Assembly: GCA_001771975.1 (NCBI GenBank) | Contig: MERE01000081.1 | Location: 1 to 24,124 of the forward strand | Length of the DNA stretch: 24,124 nt | Reading direction: 5' to 3' | Source: Betaproteobacteria bacterium RIFCSPLOWO2_02_FULL_68_150 | GTDB taxonomy: Bacteria > Pseudomonadota > Gammaproteobacteria > Burkholderiales > SG8-39 | Shown here: piece after piece, positions 15,824 through 22,704 of the stretch | Layout of the letters: every line of letters starts with the position of its first letter | Position numbering within the stretch: the stretch's first letter is position 1 | Notes under the pieces: model-generated | Seen by the model: the letters and a program-made list of their open reading frames with translations, nothing else | Databases searched by the model: none | Told to the model about the DNA's origin: nothing | Program-made: the position numbers and the translations under genes

Positions 15824-16276
15824 TCAGGCTTCGACGATCTCGAAACCGGTCGTGACGTCTGCGCTCTTGCCGAGCATGATCGAGGCGGAGCAGTATTTTT
15901 CGTGCGACAGCCGGAGCGCGTTGTCCACCAGCGCGGGCTTCAGTCCGCGCCCGCGCACGACGAAGTGCATGTGAATCCGCGTGAACACCTTGGGGTCGAC
16001 GGGCGCGCGCTCGGCCTGCAGCCGCACCTCGCAGCCGGTCACTTCCTGGCGGCTGCGTTTCAGGATCAGCACCACGTCGTAGGCGGTGCAGCCGCCAGTG
16101 CCGAGCAGGAGCATCTCCATCGGCCGGGGGGCGAGGTTGCGCCCGCCACCTTCCGGTGCGCCGTCCATGGCCACCAGGTGCTTGCTCTCGGTCTCGGCCA
16201 GGAACGACATTCCCTCGCCGCTCCAACGCACTGTGCATTCCATGTCGGCTCCGTTCGGGTCGGTCTCGTTGCTCAT
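15824..16276 (-). CDS. OsmC family protein (YhfA-like)
   Basis: This 150-residue cytoplasmic protein has both conserved cysteines of the OsmC/Ohr fold: Cys63 in LLGTGGCTAYDVV and Cys129 in LSHEKYCSASIML. The N-terminal strands (MECTVRWSGEGMSF) and the LAPRPMEMLL segment (48-57) match the YhfA-type branch rather than Ohr. Ohr and OsmC proteins reduce organic hydroperoxides via these cysteines; the physiological substrate of the YhfA branch is less clear. ATG 16276 is the first good start, and a second Met at residue 12 is also possible. It is transcribed toward the cNMP gene, away from the candidate small RNA and rplM. Confidence 0.92.
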   Translation of the reverse strand: MSNETDPNGADMECTVRWSGEGMSFLAETESKHLVAMDGAPEGGGRNLAPRPMEMLLLGTGGCTAYDVVLILKRSRQEVTGCEVRLQAERAPVDPKVFTRIHMHFVVRGRGLKPALVDNALRLSHEKYCSASIMLGKSADVTTGFEIVEA

Positions 16277-16362
16277 GCACCGCAGCGAAATGAGATCGGA
16301 TGCGGCTTTGAGAGCATTCGCGGCAGTTGAGGATTGTCACGCACTTTAGTCATAAAAAGCAA

Positions 16363-16533
16363 TACGTTAAGAGATGTACGGGGCCTCGCCCCAAGAGATC
16401 GAAGCTAGCTTGCGTATCCCGATATTGCAATGCAACAAACATGCGCGTATCGTGTCGCTCAACGCATCTCTCTTTTCCACCCTCCTCCTTTGGTGGATTC
16501 GGCGCATCCCGCAAGGGATGCGCCATTTTCTTT
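16363..16533 (+). ncRNA. candidate small RNA with CCUCCUCC loop
   Basis: This non-coding stretch ends in a strong intrinsic terminator, yet no gene on the + strand precedes it: the last + strand gene ends at 15804 and osmC-like lies between on the other strand. Possible promoter boxes are TTGAGG (16327-16332) and CATAAA (16351-16356), 18 bases apart, giving a start near 16363 and about 170 nt of RNA. Visible structure: a 7-bp closing stem AGAGATG/CATCTCT (16370-16376 with 16465-16471) enclosing a GGGGC/GCCCC hairpin (16380-16392); a 6-bp hairpin TCCACC/GGTGGA (16476-16481 with 16492-16497) exposing CTCCTCCTTT; then the terminator hairpin. A C-rich CCUCCUCC loop is complementary to Shine-Dalgarno sequences and resembles the 'cuckoo'/CcsR class of proteobacterial sRNAs. 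The 5' end is uncertain. It is not tmRNA, 6S or SRP RNA by any motif I can see. Confidence 0.45.
16501..16533 (+). terminator. intrinsic terminator upstream of the rplM promoter
   Basis: This is a perfect 10-bp stem, GGCGCATCCC (16501-16510) with GGGATGCGCC (16515-16524), closed by a GCAA (GNRA) tetraloop and followed by ATTTTCTTT. Read on the other strand there is no U-tract, so it works for + strand transcripts. It lies ahead of the rplM promoter, so it is not an rplM attenuator unless an upstream promoter also feeds rplM. Confidence 0.85.
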
Positions 16534-16547
16534 GCAGCAGCAAGTGT

Positions 16548-16576
16548 TTGACCCGCTTCAAGCAGTCCCATAAAAT
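16548..16576 (+). promoter_or_regulatory. sigma-70 promoter of rplM-rpsI
   Basis: The boxes are TTGACC at 16548-16553 and TAAAAT at 16571-16576, exactly 17 bases apart, each one mismatch from consensus. The predicted start near 16583 gives a leader of about 20 nt before the rplM ATG at 16604, with AAGG about 3-6 bases ahead of it as the ribosome-binding site. Such a strong promoter fits a ribosomal protein operon. Confidence 0.8.
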
Positions 16577-16603
16577 CACGCGTTTTTCGCGATCAGGCAA
16601 GGC

Positions 16604-17032
16604 ATGAAGACCTACACGGCGAAGGTCGGCGACATCAAGCAGCACTGGTTCCTGGTGAACGCCCAGGGCAAGGTGCTCGGGCGGCTTGCGTCGCAAATCG
16701 CGACGCGCTTGCGCGGCAAGCACAAGCCCGAATTCACCCCGCACGTCGACACCGGCGACTTCATTGTCGTGGTCAACGCGGCCAAGGTCCGCGTTACCGG
16801 GCGCAAGGCGCTCGACAAGACCTATGTCCGGCACACGAATTACCCCGGCGGCGTGCGCGAGACCTCGTTCGCCAAGCTGCAGGCGGCGCATCCGACGCGC
16901 GCACTGGAGAAGGCTGTCAAGGGGATGTTGCCCAAGGGACCGCTCGGCTATGCCATGCTGCGCAAGCTGAAAGTCTACGCGGGCGACAGCCACCCGCATT
17001 CGGCGCAGCAACCGAAAGCACTGGAGATCTGA
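16604..17032 (+). CDS. rplM: 50S ribosomal protein L13
   Basis: At 142 residues it has the exact usual bacterial length. The N-terminus MKTYTAK and the segments HWFLVNAQGKVLGRLAS (14-30) and ATRLRGKHKPEFTPHVDTGD (33-52) are diagnostic. So are VRVTGRKALDKTYVRHTNYPGG (positions 62-83) and VKGMLPKGPLGYAMLRKLKVY. L13 is an early 23S rRNA-binding assembly protein of the large subunit. It is followed after one base by rpsI, the standard L13-S9 operon, driven by the promoter at 16548-16576. There are no anomalies. Confidence 0.99.
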   Translation: MKTYTAKVGDIKQHWFLVNAQGKVLGRLASQIATRLRGKHKPEFTPHVDTGDFIVVVNAAKVRVTGRKALDKTYVRHTNYPGGVRETSFAKLQAAHPTRALEKAVKGMLPKGPLGYAMLRKLKVYAGDSHPHSAQQPKALEI

Positions 17033-17033
17033 C

Positions 17034-17426
17034 ATGGTGGGCGATTATTACTACGGCACCGGCCGGCGCAAGAGCGCCGTGGCGCGCGTGTTCCTGAAAT
17101 CCGGCAAGGGCCAGATCGTCGTCAACGGCAAGCCGGTGGACGAGTTTTTTGCGCGCGAAACCGGCCGCATGATCGTGCGCCAGCCGCTCGACGCGACCAA
17201 GAACCTTGCCAGTTTCGATATCTTCGTCAACGTCTACGGCGGCGGCGAGAACGGCCAGGCGGGCGCGGTGCGGCACGGCATCACGCGCGCGCTGATCGAG
17301 TATGATGCGGCGCTCAAGCCGTCGCTCAAGGGCGCCGGCCTGGTGACGCGCGATGCGCGCGAGGTGGAGCGAAAGAAGGTCGGTTTTCACAAGGCGCGCA
17401 GGCGCAAGCAGTTCTCGAAACGCTGA
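17034..17426 (+). CDS. rpsI: 30S ribosomal protein S9
   Basis: At 130 residues it has the standard length. The protein shows YYGTGRRKSAVARVFLKSGKG near the N-terminus and VYGGGENGQAGAVRHGITRAL in the middle. The basic C-terminal tail ends KKVGFHKARRRKQFSKR; its terminal Ser-Lys-Arg reaches the P-site tRNA in the ribosome. The ATG at 17034 lies one base after the rplM stop. An intrinsic terminator follows 25 bases after the stop. Confidence 0.99.
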   Translation: MVGDYYYGTGRRKSAVARVFLKSGKGQIVVNGKPVDEFFARETGRMIVRQPLDATKNLASFDIFVNVYGGGENGQAGAVRHGITRALIEYDAALKPSLKGAGLVTRDAREVERKKVGFHKARRRKQFSKR

Positions 17427-17451
17427 TCCAGCAGCCGGAAGACGAACCAAG

Positions 17452-17473
17452 GCCGCCTGCGGGCGGCTTTTTT
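17452..17473 (+). terminator. intrinsic terminator of the rplM-rpsI operon
   Basis: A 6-bp GC stem, GCCGCC (17452-17457) with GGCGGC (17462-17467), and a TGCG loop are followed by six T, then G and five more T. It sits just after rpsI and separates it from argC. Confidence 0.92.
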
Positions 17474-17544
17474 GTTTTTCCGGCAGCAATACGCAACCGT
17501 CGGCGTCGTTTTTGGTCGTGCAGAGCATCCAGAGGCAATCTCTT

Positions 17545-18585
17545 ATGATCAAGGCAGGCATCGTCGGCGGCACCGGGTACACGGGGGTCGAACTGCTGCG
17601 GCTGCTGGCGCAGCATCCCCAGGTCGAGATCGCGGCGATCACGTCGCGCAAGGAGGCGGGCACTCCGGTCAGCGCGATTTTTCCCAGCCTGCGCGGGCGC
17701 GTGGCACTCGCGTTCAGTGAGCCCGAGCGCTCGCCGCTGAGGCAGTGTGACGTCGTGTTCTTCGCCACGCCCAACGGCGTGGCGATGGGAGAGGCGCGCG
17801 TGCTGGTCGACGCGGGCGTCCGGGTGATCGATCTGTCGGCGGACTTTCGCATCAAGGATGTCCTCGAATGGGAGCGCTGGTATCGATTGAAGCACGCGGC
17901 CCCCGAGTTGGTGGCCGAGGCGGTATACGGCCTGTGCGAGGTGAATCGGGCCGCCATTCGAGCCGCCCGCCTGGTGGCCAATCCAGGCTGTTACCCCACT
18001 TCGGTGCAGCTCGGTTTCCTGCCGCTGGTCGAGGCCGGTGCGGTCGACCTCGATCACCTGATTGCCGACGCCAAGTCGGGCGTGTCCGGCGCCGGCCGCA
18101 AGACTGACCAGCATCTGCTGTTTTCGGAGGCGTCGGACAATTTTGCGGCGTACGGCGTCATGGGGCATCGCCATTGGCCGGAAATACGCCAGGGACTCTC
18201 GCAGATCGCCGGGCGCGACATCGGGCTGATATTCACGCCGCATCTGGCGCCGATGATCCGCGGTATCCACGCGACGCTCTACGCGCGGGTGACGCGGGAG
18301 CTGAACTTCCAGACGCTTTTCGAGCAGCGCTATGCCGCGGAGCCCTTCGTCGACGTAATGCCTGCCGGCAGCTATCCGGATACGCGCTCGGTGCGAGCCG
18401 CCAACGTGTGCCGCATCGCCGTGCATCGGCCGAGCGAAAGCGCGCGCCGGGCCGACACGCTGGTGGTCCTTTCGGTGATCGACAATCTGGTCAAGGGCGC
18501 CTCGGGTCAGGCGGTGCAGAACATGAACATCATGTTCGGGCTGCCCGAGTCCGCCGGGCTCGGGCAGGTTCCGGTCGTGCCGTGA
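17545..18585 (+). CDS. argC: N-acetyl-gamma-glutamyl-phosphate reductase
   Basis: The 346-residue enzyme catalyses the NADPH-dependent reduction of N-acetylglutamyl phosphate to the semialdehyde, the third step of arginine biosynthesis, in the cytoplasm. The Rossmann motif GIVGGTGYTGVELLRLL spans residues 5-21. The catalytic cysteine is in NPGCYPTS (about residue 150), and LSADFRIKD and HLAPMIRGIHAT are also present. ATG 17545 has AGAGG about 9 bases upstream; the frame runs further upstream through the rpsI terminator and is not coding there. Its stop overlaps the next gene by 4 bases (GTGA). The other arginine genes are not nearby. Confidence 0.97.
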   Translation: MIKAGIVGGTGYTGVELLRLLAQHPQVEIAAITSRKEAGTPVSAIFPSLRGRVALAFSEPERSPLRQCDVVFFATPNGVAMGEARVLVDAGVRVIDLSADFRIKDVLEWERWYRLKHAAPELVAEAVYGLCEVNRAAIRAARLVANPGCYPTSVQLGFLPLVEAGAVDLDHLIADAKSGVSGAGRKTDQHLLFSEASDNFAAYGVMGHRHWPEIRQGLSQIAGRDIGLIFTPHLAPMIRGIHATLYARVTRELNFQTLFEQRYAAEPFVDVMPAGSYPDTRSVRAANVCRIAVHRPSESARRADTLVVLSVIDNLVKGASGQAVQNMNIMFGLPESAGLGQVPVVP

Positions 18586-19337
18586 ATCTGGCGCGGTTGG
18601 CGAAGCTGCGCCAGCGCTTTGGCATCGCGGCGCCGAAGGTGGCAGTGCGCACCCATGTGCCGTGGTACCTGCGCTGGCTGGCTCTGGCCGTGCTGCTGGC
18701 CTGCTCGGCGGCGCTTGCGGCATGGATGTATGAGGCCGGACGGCGCTTTGCCGGTTTCGATCGCAGCGAGGTGGACCAGCAGATATCCGCCCTGCGGCGC
18801 GATCTCGCGGCGGCGCGCGAAGAACTCGCACGCCTGAGTACGCTTGCCAACTCGGCTGAGAGCAAGATCGCCATCGAGCGCACCGCGCAGCAGGACCTTG
18901 CCAAGCAGGTGCGCGTTCTTGAGGGCGAGAACGCGCGGCTGCGGGAAGAGCTGGCGATCATGGAAAGCACCCTGTCGGCCGATCCGAAGAAGGCGGCGCC
19001 ACTCTCGATCCAGCGCTTCAAGGTCCAGCCTGAACTGCTTCCGGGCGAGTATCGCTTCCATCTGCTCGTGCTGGCCTCCGGTTCCCGGCGCGGCGAGTTT
19101 CAGGGCCGCTACGAACTGGTCGTCAGCCTGACGCAGGATGGCCGCAGTGCTATGATGACCCTGCCCGAAACTGGCGCTGCCGGGGTGCCGGGATTCGGTC
19201 TTGGGTTCAAGCACTTCCAGCGGATCGAGGGGACGTTTCGGGTGAATCCGGCGGCGCGCGTCGACAGTGTGCAGGTGCGGGTCTACGAAACCGGCTCGAG
19301 CCAGGCACGCGCGACGCAGACCGCCAAGTTGAGCTAG
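18582..19337 (+). CDS. membrane-anchored coiled-coil protein (DUF6776-like)
   Basis: The start is GTG 18582 in a GTGA overlap with argC, giving 251 residues. After a short basic N-terminus there is one hydrophobic segment, WLALAVLLACSAALAAWMYEA (about 31-51). A coiled coil follows at about 65-130, rich in Ala/Glu/Leu/Arg heptads. A compact C-terminal β-rich domain comes next (about 140-245; YRFHLLVLASGSRRGEFQGR, YELVVSL, FKHFQRIEGTFRV). This layout, directly before a bactofilin, matches the betaproteobacterial family I know as DUF6776. The C-terminal domain would be periplasmic. The function is unknown, but its place between argC and the bactofilin suggests a role with bactofilin at the cell envelope. 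Confidence 0.8.
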   Translation: MNLARLAKLRQRFGIAAPKVAVRTHVPWYLRWLALAVLLACSAALAAWMYEAGRRFAGFDRSEVDQQISALRRDLAAAREELARLSTLANSAESKIAIERTAQQDLAKQVRVLEGENARLREELAIMESTLSADPKKAAPLSIQRFKVQPELLPGEYRFHLLVLASGSRRGEFQGRYELVVSLTQDGRSAMMTLPETGAAGVPGFGLGFKHFQRIEGTFRVNPAARVDSVQVRVYETGSSQARATQTAKLS

Positions 19338-19346
19338 GGAGGCCGC

Positions 19347-19742
19347 ATGTTCCGCAGGGAGAGCAAACCGCAGAACCGGATCGACAGCCTGATCGGCGCC
19401 ACGACGCGCATCGAGGGCAATCTGTTTTTCAGTGGCGGGCTTCGGGTGGATGGCACGGTGCGCGGCAATGTAGCGGCTTTGCCCGACCAGCCCGGCACGC
19501 TGGTGCTGTCGGAGCAGGCGCGCATCGAGGGCGAGGTGCAGGCTGCGCACGTCGTCATCAATGGCGCGGTGAACGGTCCGGTGCATGCCACCGAGTCGCT
19601 CGAACTTCAGGCGGGCTGCCGGGTCAAAGGCGACGTGCATTACAAGAGCATCGAAATCGTCAGGGGCGCAGTGGTCGAGGGGCGGCTGATCCATCACGCC
19701 GCTGCCGAGGCCAAGCCGGCCGGACTCAAGCTGGCTTCGTAG
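19347..19742 (+). CDS. bactofilin (polymer-forming cytoskeletal protein)
   Basis: This 131-residue protein has the bactofilin/DUF583 core: ridsLIGATTRIEGNLFFSGGLRVDGTVRGNV (about 11-42), then short β-helical turns rich in G, V and E up to about residue 118. Bactofilins self-assemble without nucleotide into filaments that recruit cell-wall enzymes and shape the cell. The ATG at 19347 has GGGAGG just upstream and lies 9 bases after the previous stop, so the pair is probably co-translated. M23 peptidases are known bactofilin partners elsewhere, and one lies 1.6 kb away at 21325-22611. Confidence 0.94.
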   Translation: MFRRESKPQNRIDSLIGATTRIEGNLFFSGGLRVDGTVRGNVAALPDQPGTLVLSEQARIEGEVQAAHVVINGAVNGPVHATESLELQAGCRVKGDVHYKSIEIVRGAVVEGRLIHHAAAEAKPAGLKLAS

Positions 19743-19764
19743 GCAATCGCCTGCAATGTCCCCT

Positions 19765-19794
19765 TTGACCCCAGGGAATCGCCCGTAGGACAAT
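19765..19794 (+). promoter_or_regulatory. possible erpA promoter
   Basis: TTGACC (19765-19770) and GACAAT (19789-19794) are 18 bases apart in the 73-base gap between bactofilin and erpA. The -10 is only moderate (4 of 6). The start would fall near 19801, leaving about 15 nt that include the AGGAG ribosome-binding site. Confidence 0.4.
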
Positions 19795-19815
19795 GTTGCC
19801 ATTCAGGAGCCACGC

Positions 19816-20166
19816 ATGAACGCTGCCGTAGAGATGCCGGCCCCATTGGTCTTCACCGACAATGCGGCCGGCAAAGTCAGACAACTGATCGAGGAAGAGG
19901 GCAACCCGGAGCTGAAGCTGCGCGTGTTCGTCAACGGCGGCGGCTGCTCGGGCTTTCAATACGGGTTCACCTTCGACGAAATGCAGAACGATGACGACAC
20001 GGTGATGCAGAAGGACGGCGTCACCCTGCTGATCGACCCGATGAGCTACCAATATCTGGTCGGTGCCGAAATCGACTATCAGGAAGGTCTCGAAGGCGCG
20101 CAGTTCGTGATCAAGAACCCGAACGCGACCACGACCTGCGGCTGCGGATCGTCGTTCTCGGTCTGA
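19816..20166 (+). CDS. erpA: iron-sulfur cluster insertion protein ErpA
   Basis: This 116-residue A-type carrier of Fe-S clusters has the three conserved cysteines in the usual places: Cys44 in VNGGGCSGFQYGF and Cys108/Cys110 in TTTCGCGSSFSV at the C-terminus. LVFTDNAAGKVRQLIEEEGNPE at the N-terminus and DPMSYQYLVGAEIDYQEGL are typical of ErpA rather than IscA. It passes 4Fe-4S or 2Fe-2S clusters to apo-enzymes in the cytoplasm. The ATG at 19816 has AGGAG 10 bases upstream. Confidence 0.96.
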   Translation: MNAAVEMPAPLVFTDNAAGKVRQLIEEEGNPELKLRVFVNGGGCSGFQYGFTFDEMQNDDDTVMQKDGVTLLIDPMSYQYLVGAEIDYQEGLEGAQFVIKNPNATTTCGCGSSFSV

Positions 20167-20187
20167 TCCGGTATCGGCTTCTCAAAC

Positions 20188-20231
20188 CGGGGCCGGAGCA
20201 GCGTTGCCGCGGCAACGTTACCCCGGCCCCG
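20188..20231. terminator. large hairpin between convergent erpA and anmK
   Basis: The outer stem CGGGGCCGG (20188-20196) pairs with CCGGCCCCG (20223-20231). Inside it, CGTTGC/GCAACG (20202-20207 with 20212-20217) forms a second perfect stem with a CGCG loop. It sits in the 73-base gap between two convergent genes, 21 bases after the erpA stop and 8 bases from the anmK stop. Neither side has a good U-tract, so it may work as a barrier or mRNA-end stabiliser rather than a classic intrinsic terminator. Confidence 0.55.
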
Positions 20232-20239
20232 TCGTCGTT

Positions 20240-21328
20240 CTAAGCCGGATAGATTGCGCCGAGCACGCGCGGCCCTTGTGCGCCAGTGACGGCGGGGAGG
20301 TTGGCGGGCTGTCCGTCTACAGCCTGCATCGCCAGCCACGCGAATGCCGCCGCCTCGACGTCCTGTGGATCGATGCCGTGCCGGTCGCTCGGCTCGACGG
20401 GTGCAGGCGCCAGCAGTGCCTCAAGGCGTCGCATGAGGAAAGTATTGTGCACGCCGCCGCCGCAAACGATCAGCCGTTGCGCTTCGAACCCGGCAAGGGC
20501 GGCCGCAACGCTGCGCGCGGTCAACTCGGTTAGAGTCGCCTGGACATCGCGCGGTACGACCCCAGGCGGCAGCTGGCGGTTCAGCCAGCCGTCGTGGAAC
20601 AATTCACGCCCTGTGCTCTTTGGCGCAGGCGCGCTGAAATAGGGTTCCCCCAGCAATTGCTTCAGCAGTTCGGGGATCACCTGGCCGCCGCCGGCCCACG
20701 CCCCGTCGCGGTCGAACGGCAGGCCCAGGTGCCGCGCGGCCCAGATATCCATCAGGCAATTGCCCGGACCGCAGTCGAATCCGGTCACGCCGCCGTCCCG
20801 CGCGAGCAGCGACAGATTGGCAATGCCGCCCAGGTTGAGCACTGCGCGTTGCTCATCGCGGCACGCAAACATCGCGGCGTGAAACGCCGGCACCAGGGGC
20901 GCGCCCTGGCCGCCGGCGGCGACGTCGCGGCTGCGGAAATCCGCCACCACGCGCAATGACGTCAGCTCGGCCAGCAGGGCCGCGTTTCCGATCTGCAGCG
21001 TGTAGCCCTGGTCCGGGCGATGGCGCACGGTTTGTCCGTGGCAGCCGATCGCAACGACGTCCTGACGTCTTGCCGCGGCGCGCTCAAGCAGCGCGCCGAC
21101 CACCGCCGCGTACCGGCGCGCAAGCTCATTGCCCAGCCGTGCCGAACGCCCGAGTTCGTCGTCGCCGGGACAGCTCAGCGCGAGCAAGTCCGCGCGCAAT
21201 CGATCGTCGAATGGCTGGTGCGTGCTGGCCACGATGCGCGGCGCATTCGCGGAGAAATCGACCAGCACCCCGTCGACCCCGTCGAGGCTCGTCCCCGACA
21301 TCAGGCCGGCGTAGAGCCCGGTGCTCAC
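20240..21328 (-). CDS. anmK: anhydro-N-acetylmuramic acid kinase
   Basis: The 362-residue enzyme uses ATP and water to convert 1,6-anhydroMurNAc to MurNAc-6-phosphate in peptidoglycan recycling. The N-terminal phosphate-binding motif is GLMSGTSLDGVDG (8-20). CHGQTVRHRP, NLGGIANLSLL and FDCGPGNCLMD follow in family order. The start is GTG 21328, whose GTGA overlaps the stop of the M23 peptidase upstream on the same strand, so translation is coupled. The pairing puts a periplasmic wall-cutting enzyme with a cytoplasmic enzyme that handles the muropeptide sugar. Confidence 0.97.
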   Translation of the reverse strand: MSTGLYAGLMSGTSLDGVDGVLVDFSANAPRIVASTHQPFDDRLRADLLALSCPGDDELGRSARLGNELARRYAAVVGALLERAAARRQDVVAIGCHGQTVRHRPDQGYTLQIGNAALLAELTSLRVVADFRSRDVAAGGQGAPLVPAFHAAMFACRDEQRAVLNLGGIANLSLLARDGGVTGFDCGPGNCLMDIWAARHLGLPFDRDGAWAGGGQVIPELLKQLLGEPYFSAPAPKSTGRELFHDGWLNRQLPPGVVPRDVQATLTELTARSVAAALAGFEAQRLIVCGGGVHNTFLMRRLEALLAPAPVEPSDRHGIDPQDVEAAAFAWLAMQAVDGQPANLPAVTGAQGPRVLGAIYPA

Positions 21329-22611
21329 TCGAGCAACGCGACCTGTCCGCCGGCGAGGAGCTCGAGTCGCGCAACCAGAGGTCGCGCCTGGCCGGCAAAC
21401 GCCGGCATCTCCTCCGCCGGCACCGGCAGTGCCGCGGGCAGGGCAATGGCGAGCGGGTTGCGCGCCTCGCCGGCAATCTTGAACTCGTAGTGCAAGTGCG
21501 GCCCCGTGGCCCAGCCGGTCTGGCCCACGAAACCGATGGTGTCGCCCTGCGCCACCCGCGCGCCCTTGCGCACGCCGCGGCCGAATCCGCTCAGATGCGC
21601 GTAAAGCGTGGCGAACTGACCCTGATGGCGCAGCACGATCACGTTCCCATAGCCGCCCTGGCGCCCGGCGAATTCGACCGTCGCATCGCCCACCGCACGC
21701 ACGCGGGTGCCCGACGGGGCGGCATAGTCGATGCCGCGATGCGCGCGCCAGTTCTGCATGATCGGGTGGCGCCGCATGCCGAACCCGGAACTGATGCGCG
21801 AGAATTCGAGCGGCGATCGCAGAAAGGCCTTTCTCAGGTTCTTGCCGTCCGGCGCATAGTAGCCGCCGCTCCTGCGGCCATCGGCCTGCGTTCCCGAGTA
21901 CCAGACGGCGCGATGGGTTCTCCCCTGATTGCGGAATTCGGCAGCCAGTACGCGCCCGGAACGCACCGCGAGGCCGTTATGCGCGAGCGTCTCGTAGATC
22001 ACCGTGAAGGCGTCGCCACGACGCAGATCGCGGTGGAAATCGATGTCGCCAGCGAAGATTTCGGCGACCTGGATCGCAATCGCATCCGGGATTCCAGCCG
22101 CGTCCGAAGCTGCAAACAGCGAAGAGCGGATGACGCTCGATTTCATCGCGACGCGGGTCTCGAACTGCGCGCGCTGCTCGGTTGCGCTGAAGCCGTCCCC
22201 GTTGCGCGCGATCACCACCAGGGTGTCGCGCGGGCCGAGAAAATCGATGCTCTGCAGCTCGCCGCCGGCGCCTACCGTCGCCGTGAGCGCGGATCCGGGC
22301 CGCAGTTGCTTGAGCTCGGCGCGCCGCGACAGGGCGCGCGAGTCATCCTCCGCCAATCCGAGCCGCGCGAACAATCCGGACACCGTGTCGCCTCGCTGGA
22401 AGCGCTCCTCGCGCACGTAACCGGCAGCGTCCGGCATCACGCCCTCGAGCGGCTGGATCGCCAGCGCTTCGGCCTGCGCGCTGCGCGGAATTTCGCTGTC
22501 GGCGAGCGGCGCAATCGTGGCAAATGCGGCGACGATGCCCGACAGCGCCAGGCCGGCAAGCGCTCCGGCGCGCGCGATACGCACTCTGGCAGGTTGTCCT
22601 GCGCGGTCCAC
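21325..22611 (-). CDS. M23 family murein DD-endopeptidase (MepM/YebA-like)
   Basis: The 428-residue protein has an N-terminal membrane anchor or signal (AGALAGLALSGIVAAFATI, about 15-33). A LysM-like/OapA-type region follows with RFQRGDTVSGLFARLGL (70-86). A C-terminal LytM/M23 domain carries the zinc ligands in HRGIDYAAP (His291, Asp295) and HLHYEF (His372, His374). FGMRRHPI and GYGNVIVLRHQG are also typical. It should cleave peptide cross-links of peptidoglycan in the periplasm to allow wall growth. GTG 22611 is the best start I see, though no strong ribosome-binding site precedes it. It is first in a two-gene unit with anmK and divergent from tyrS. Confidence 0.93.
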   Translation of the reverse strand: MDRAGQPARVRIARAGALAGLALSGIVAAFATIAPLADSEIPRSAQAEALAIQPLEGVMPDAAGYVREERFQRGDTVSGLFARLGLAEDDSRALSRRAELKQLRPGSALTATVGAGGELQSIDFLGPRDTLVVIARNGDGFSATEQRAQFETRVAMKSSVIRSSLFAASDAAGIPDAIAIQVAEIFAGDIDFHRDLRRGDAFTVIYETLAHNGLAVRSGRVLAAEFRNQGRTHRAVWYSGTQADGRRSGGYYAPDGKNLRKAFLRSPLEFSRISSGFGMRRHPIMQNWRAHRGIDYAAPSGTRVRAVGDATVEFAGRQGGYGNVIVLRHQGQFATLYAHLSGFGRGVRKGARVAQGDTIGFVGQTGWATGPHLHYEFKIAGEARNPLAIALPAALPVPAEEMPAFAGQARPLVARLELLAGGQVALLE

Positions 22612-22642
22612 TATTGGGCTAAAATGCTTTCTTATTCAGGCG

Positions 22643-22662
22643 CCTGCGGATGATTCCGCAGG
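22643..22662. other. hairpin in the divergent M23 / tyrS gap
   Basis: A perfect 8-bp stem, CCTGCGGA with TCCGCAGG, encloses a TGAT loop within the 93-base gap. There is no T-run on either side, so it is not an intrinsic terminator. If the TAAAAT at 22620-22625 is a -10, the hairpin lies in the tyrS leader. It could equally be part of an operator; its role is unknown. Confidence 0.45.
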
Positions 22663-22704
22663 CCGCCGCGGAGTGTAGCAAAGATTCCCCGCCCTGCAAA
22701 CGAG

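Noticed and set aside
16363..16533. 6S RNA, SRP RNA or tmRNA in the osmC-rplM gap
   Set aside because: There is no SRP GGAA/AGCA internal-loop signature, no tmRNA tRNA-like ends or tag reading frame, and no single long bulged hairpin as in 6S RNA.
16501..16603. L13 autoregulatory leader or attenuator for rplM
   Set aside because: The near-consensus promoter at 16548-16576 starts transcription downstream of the terminator hairpin, leaving only about 20 nt of leader, too short for a structured ribosomal-protein leader.
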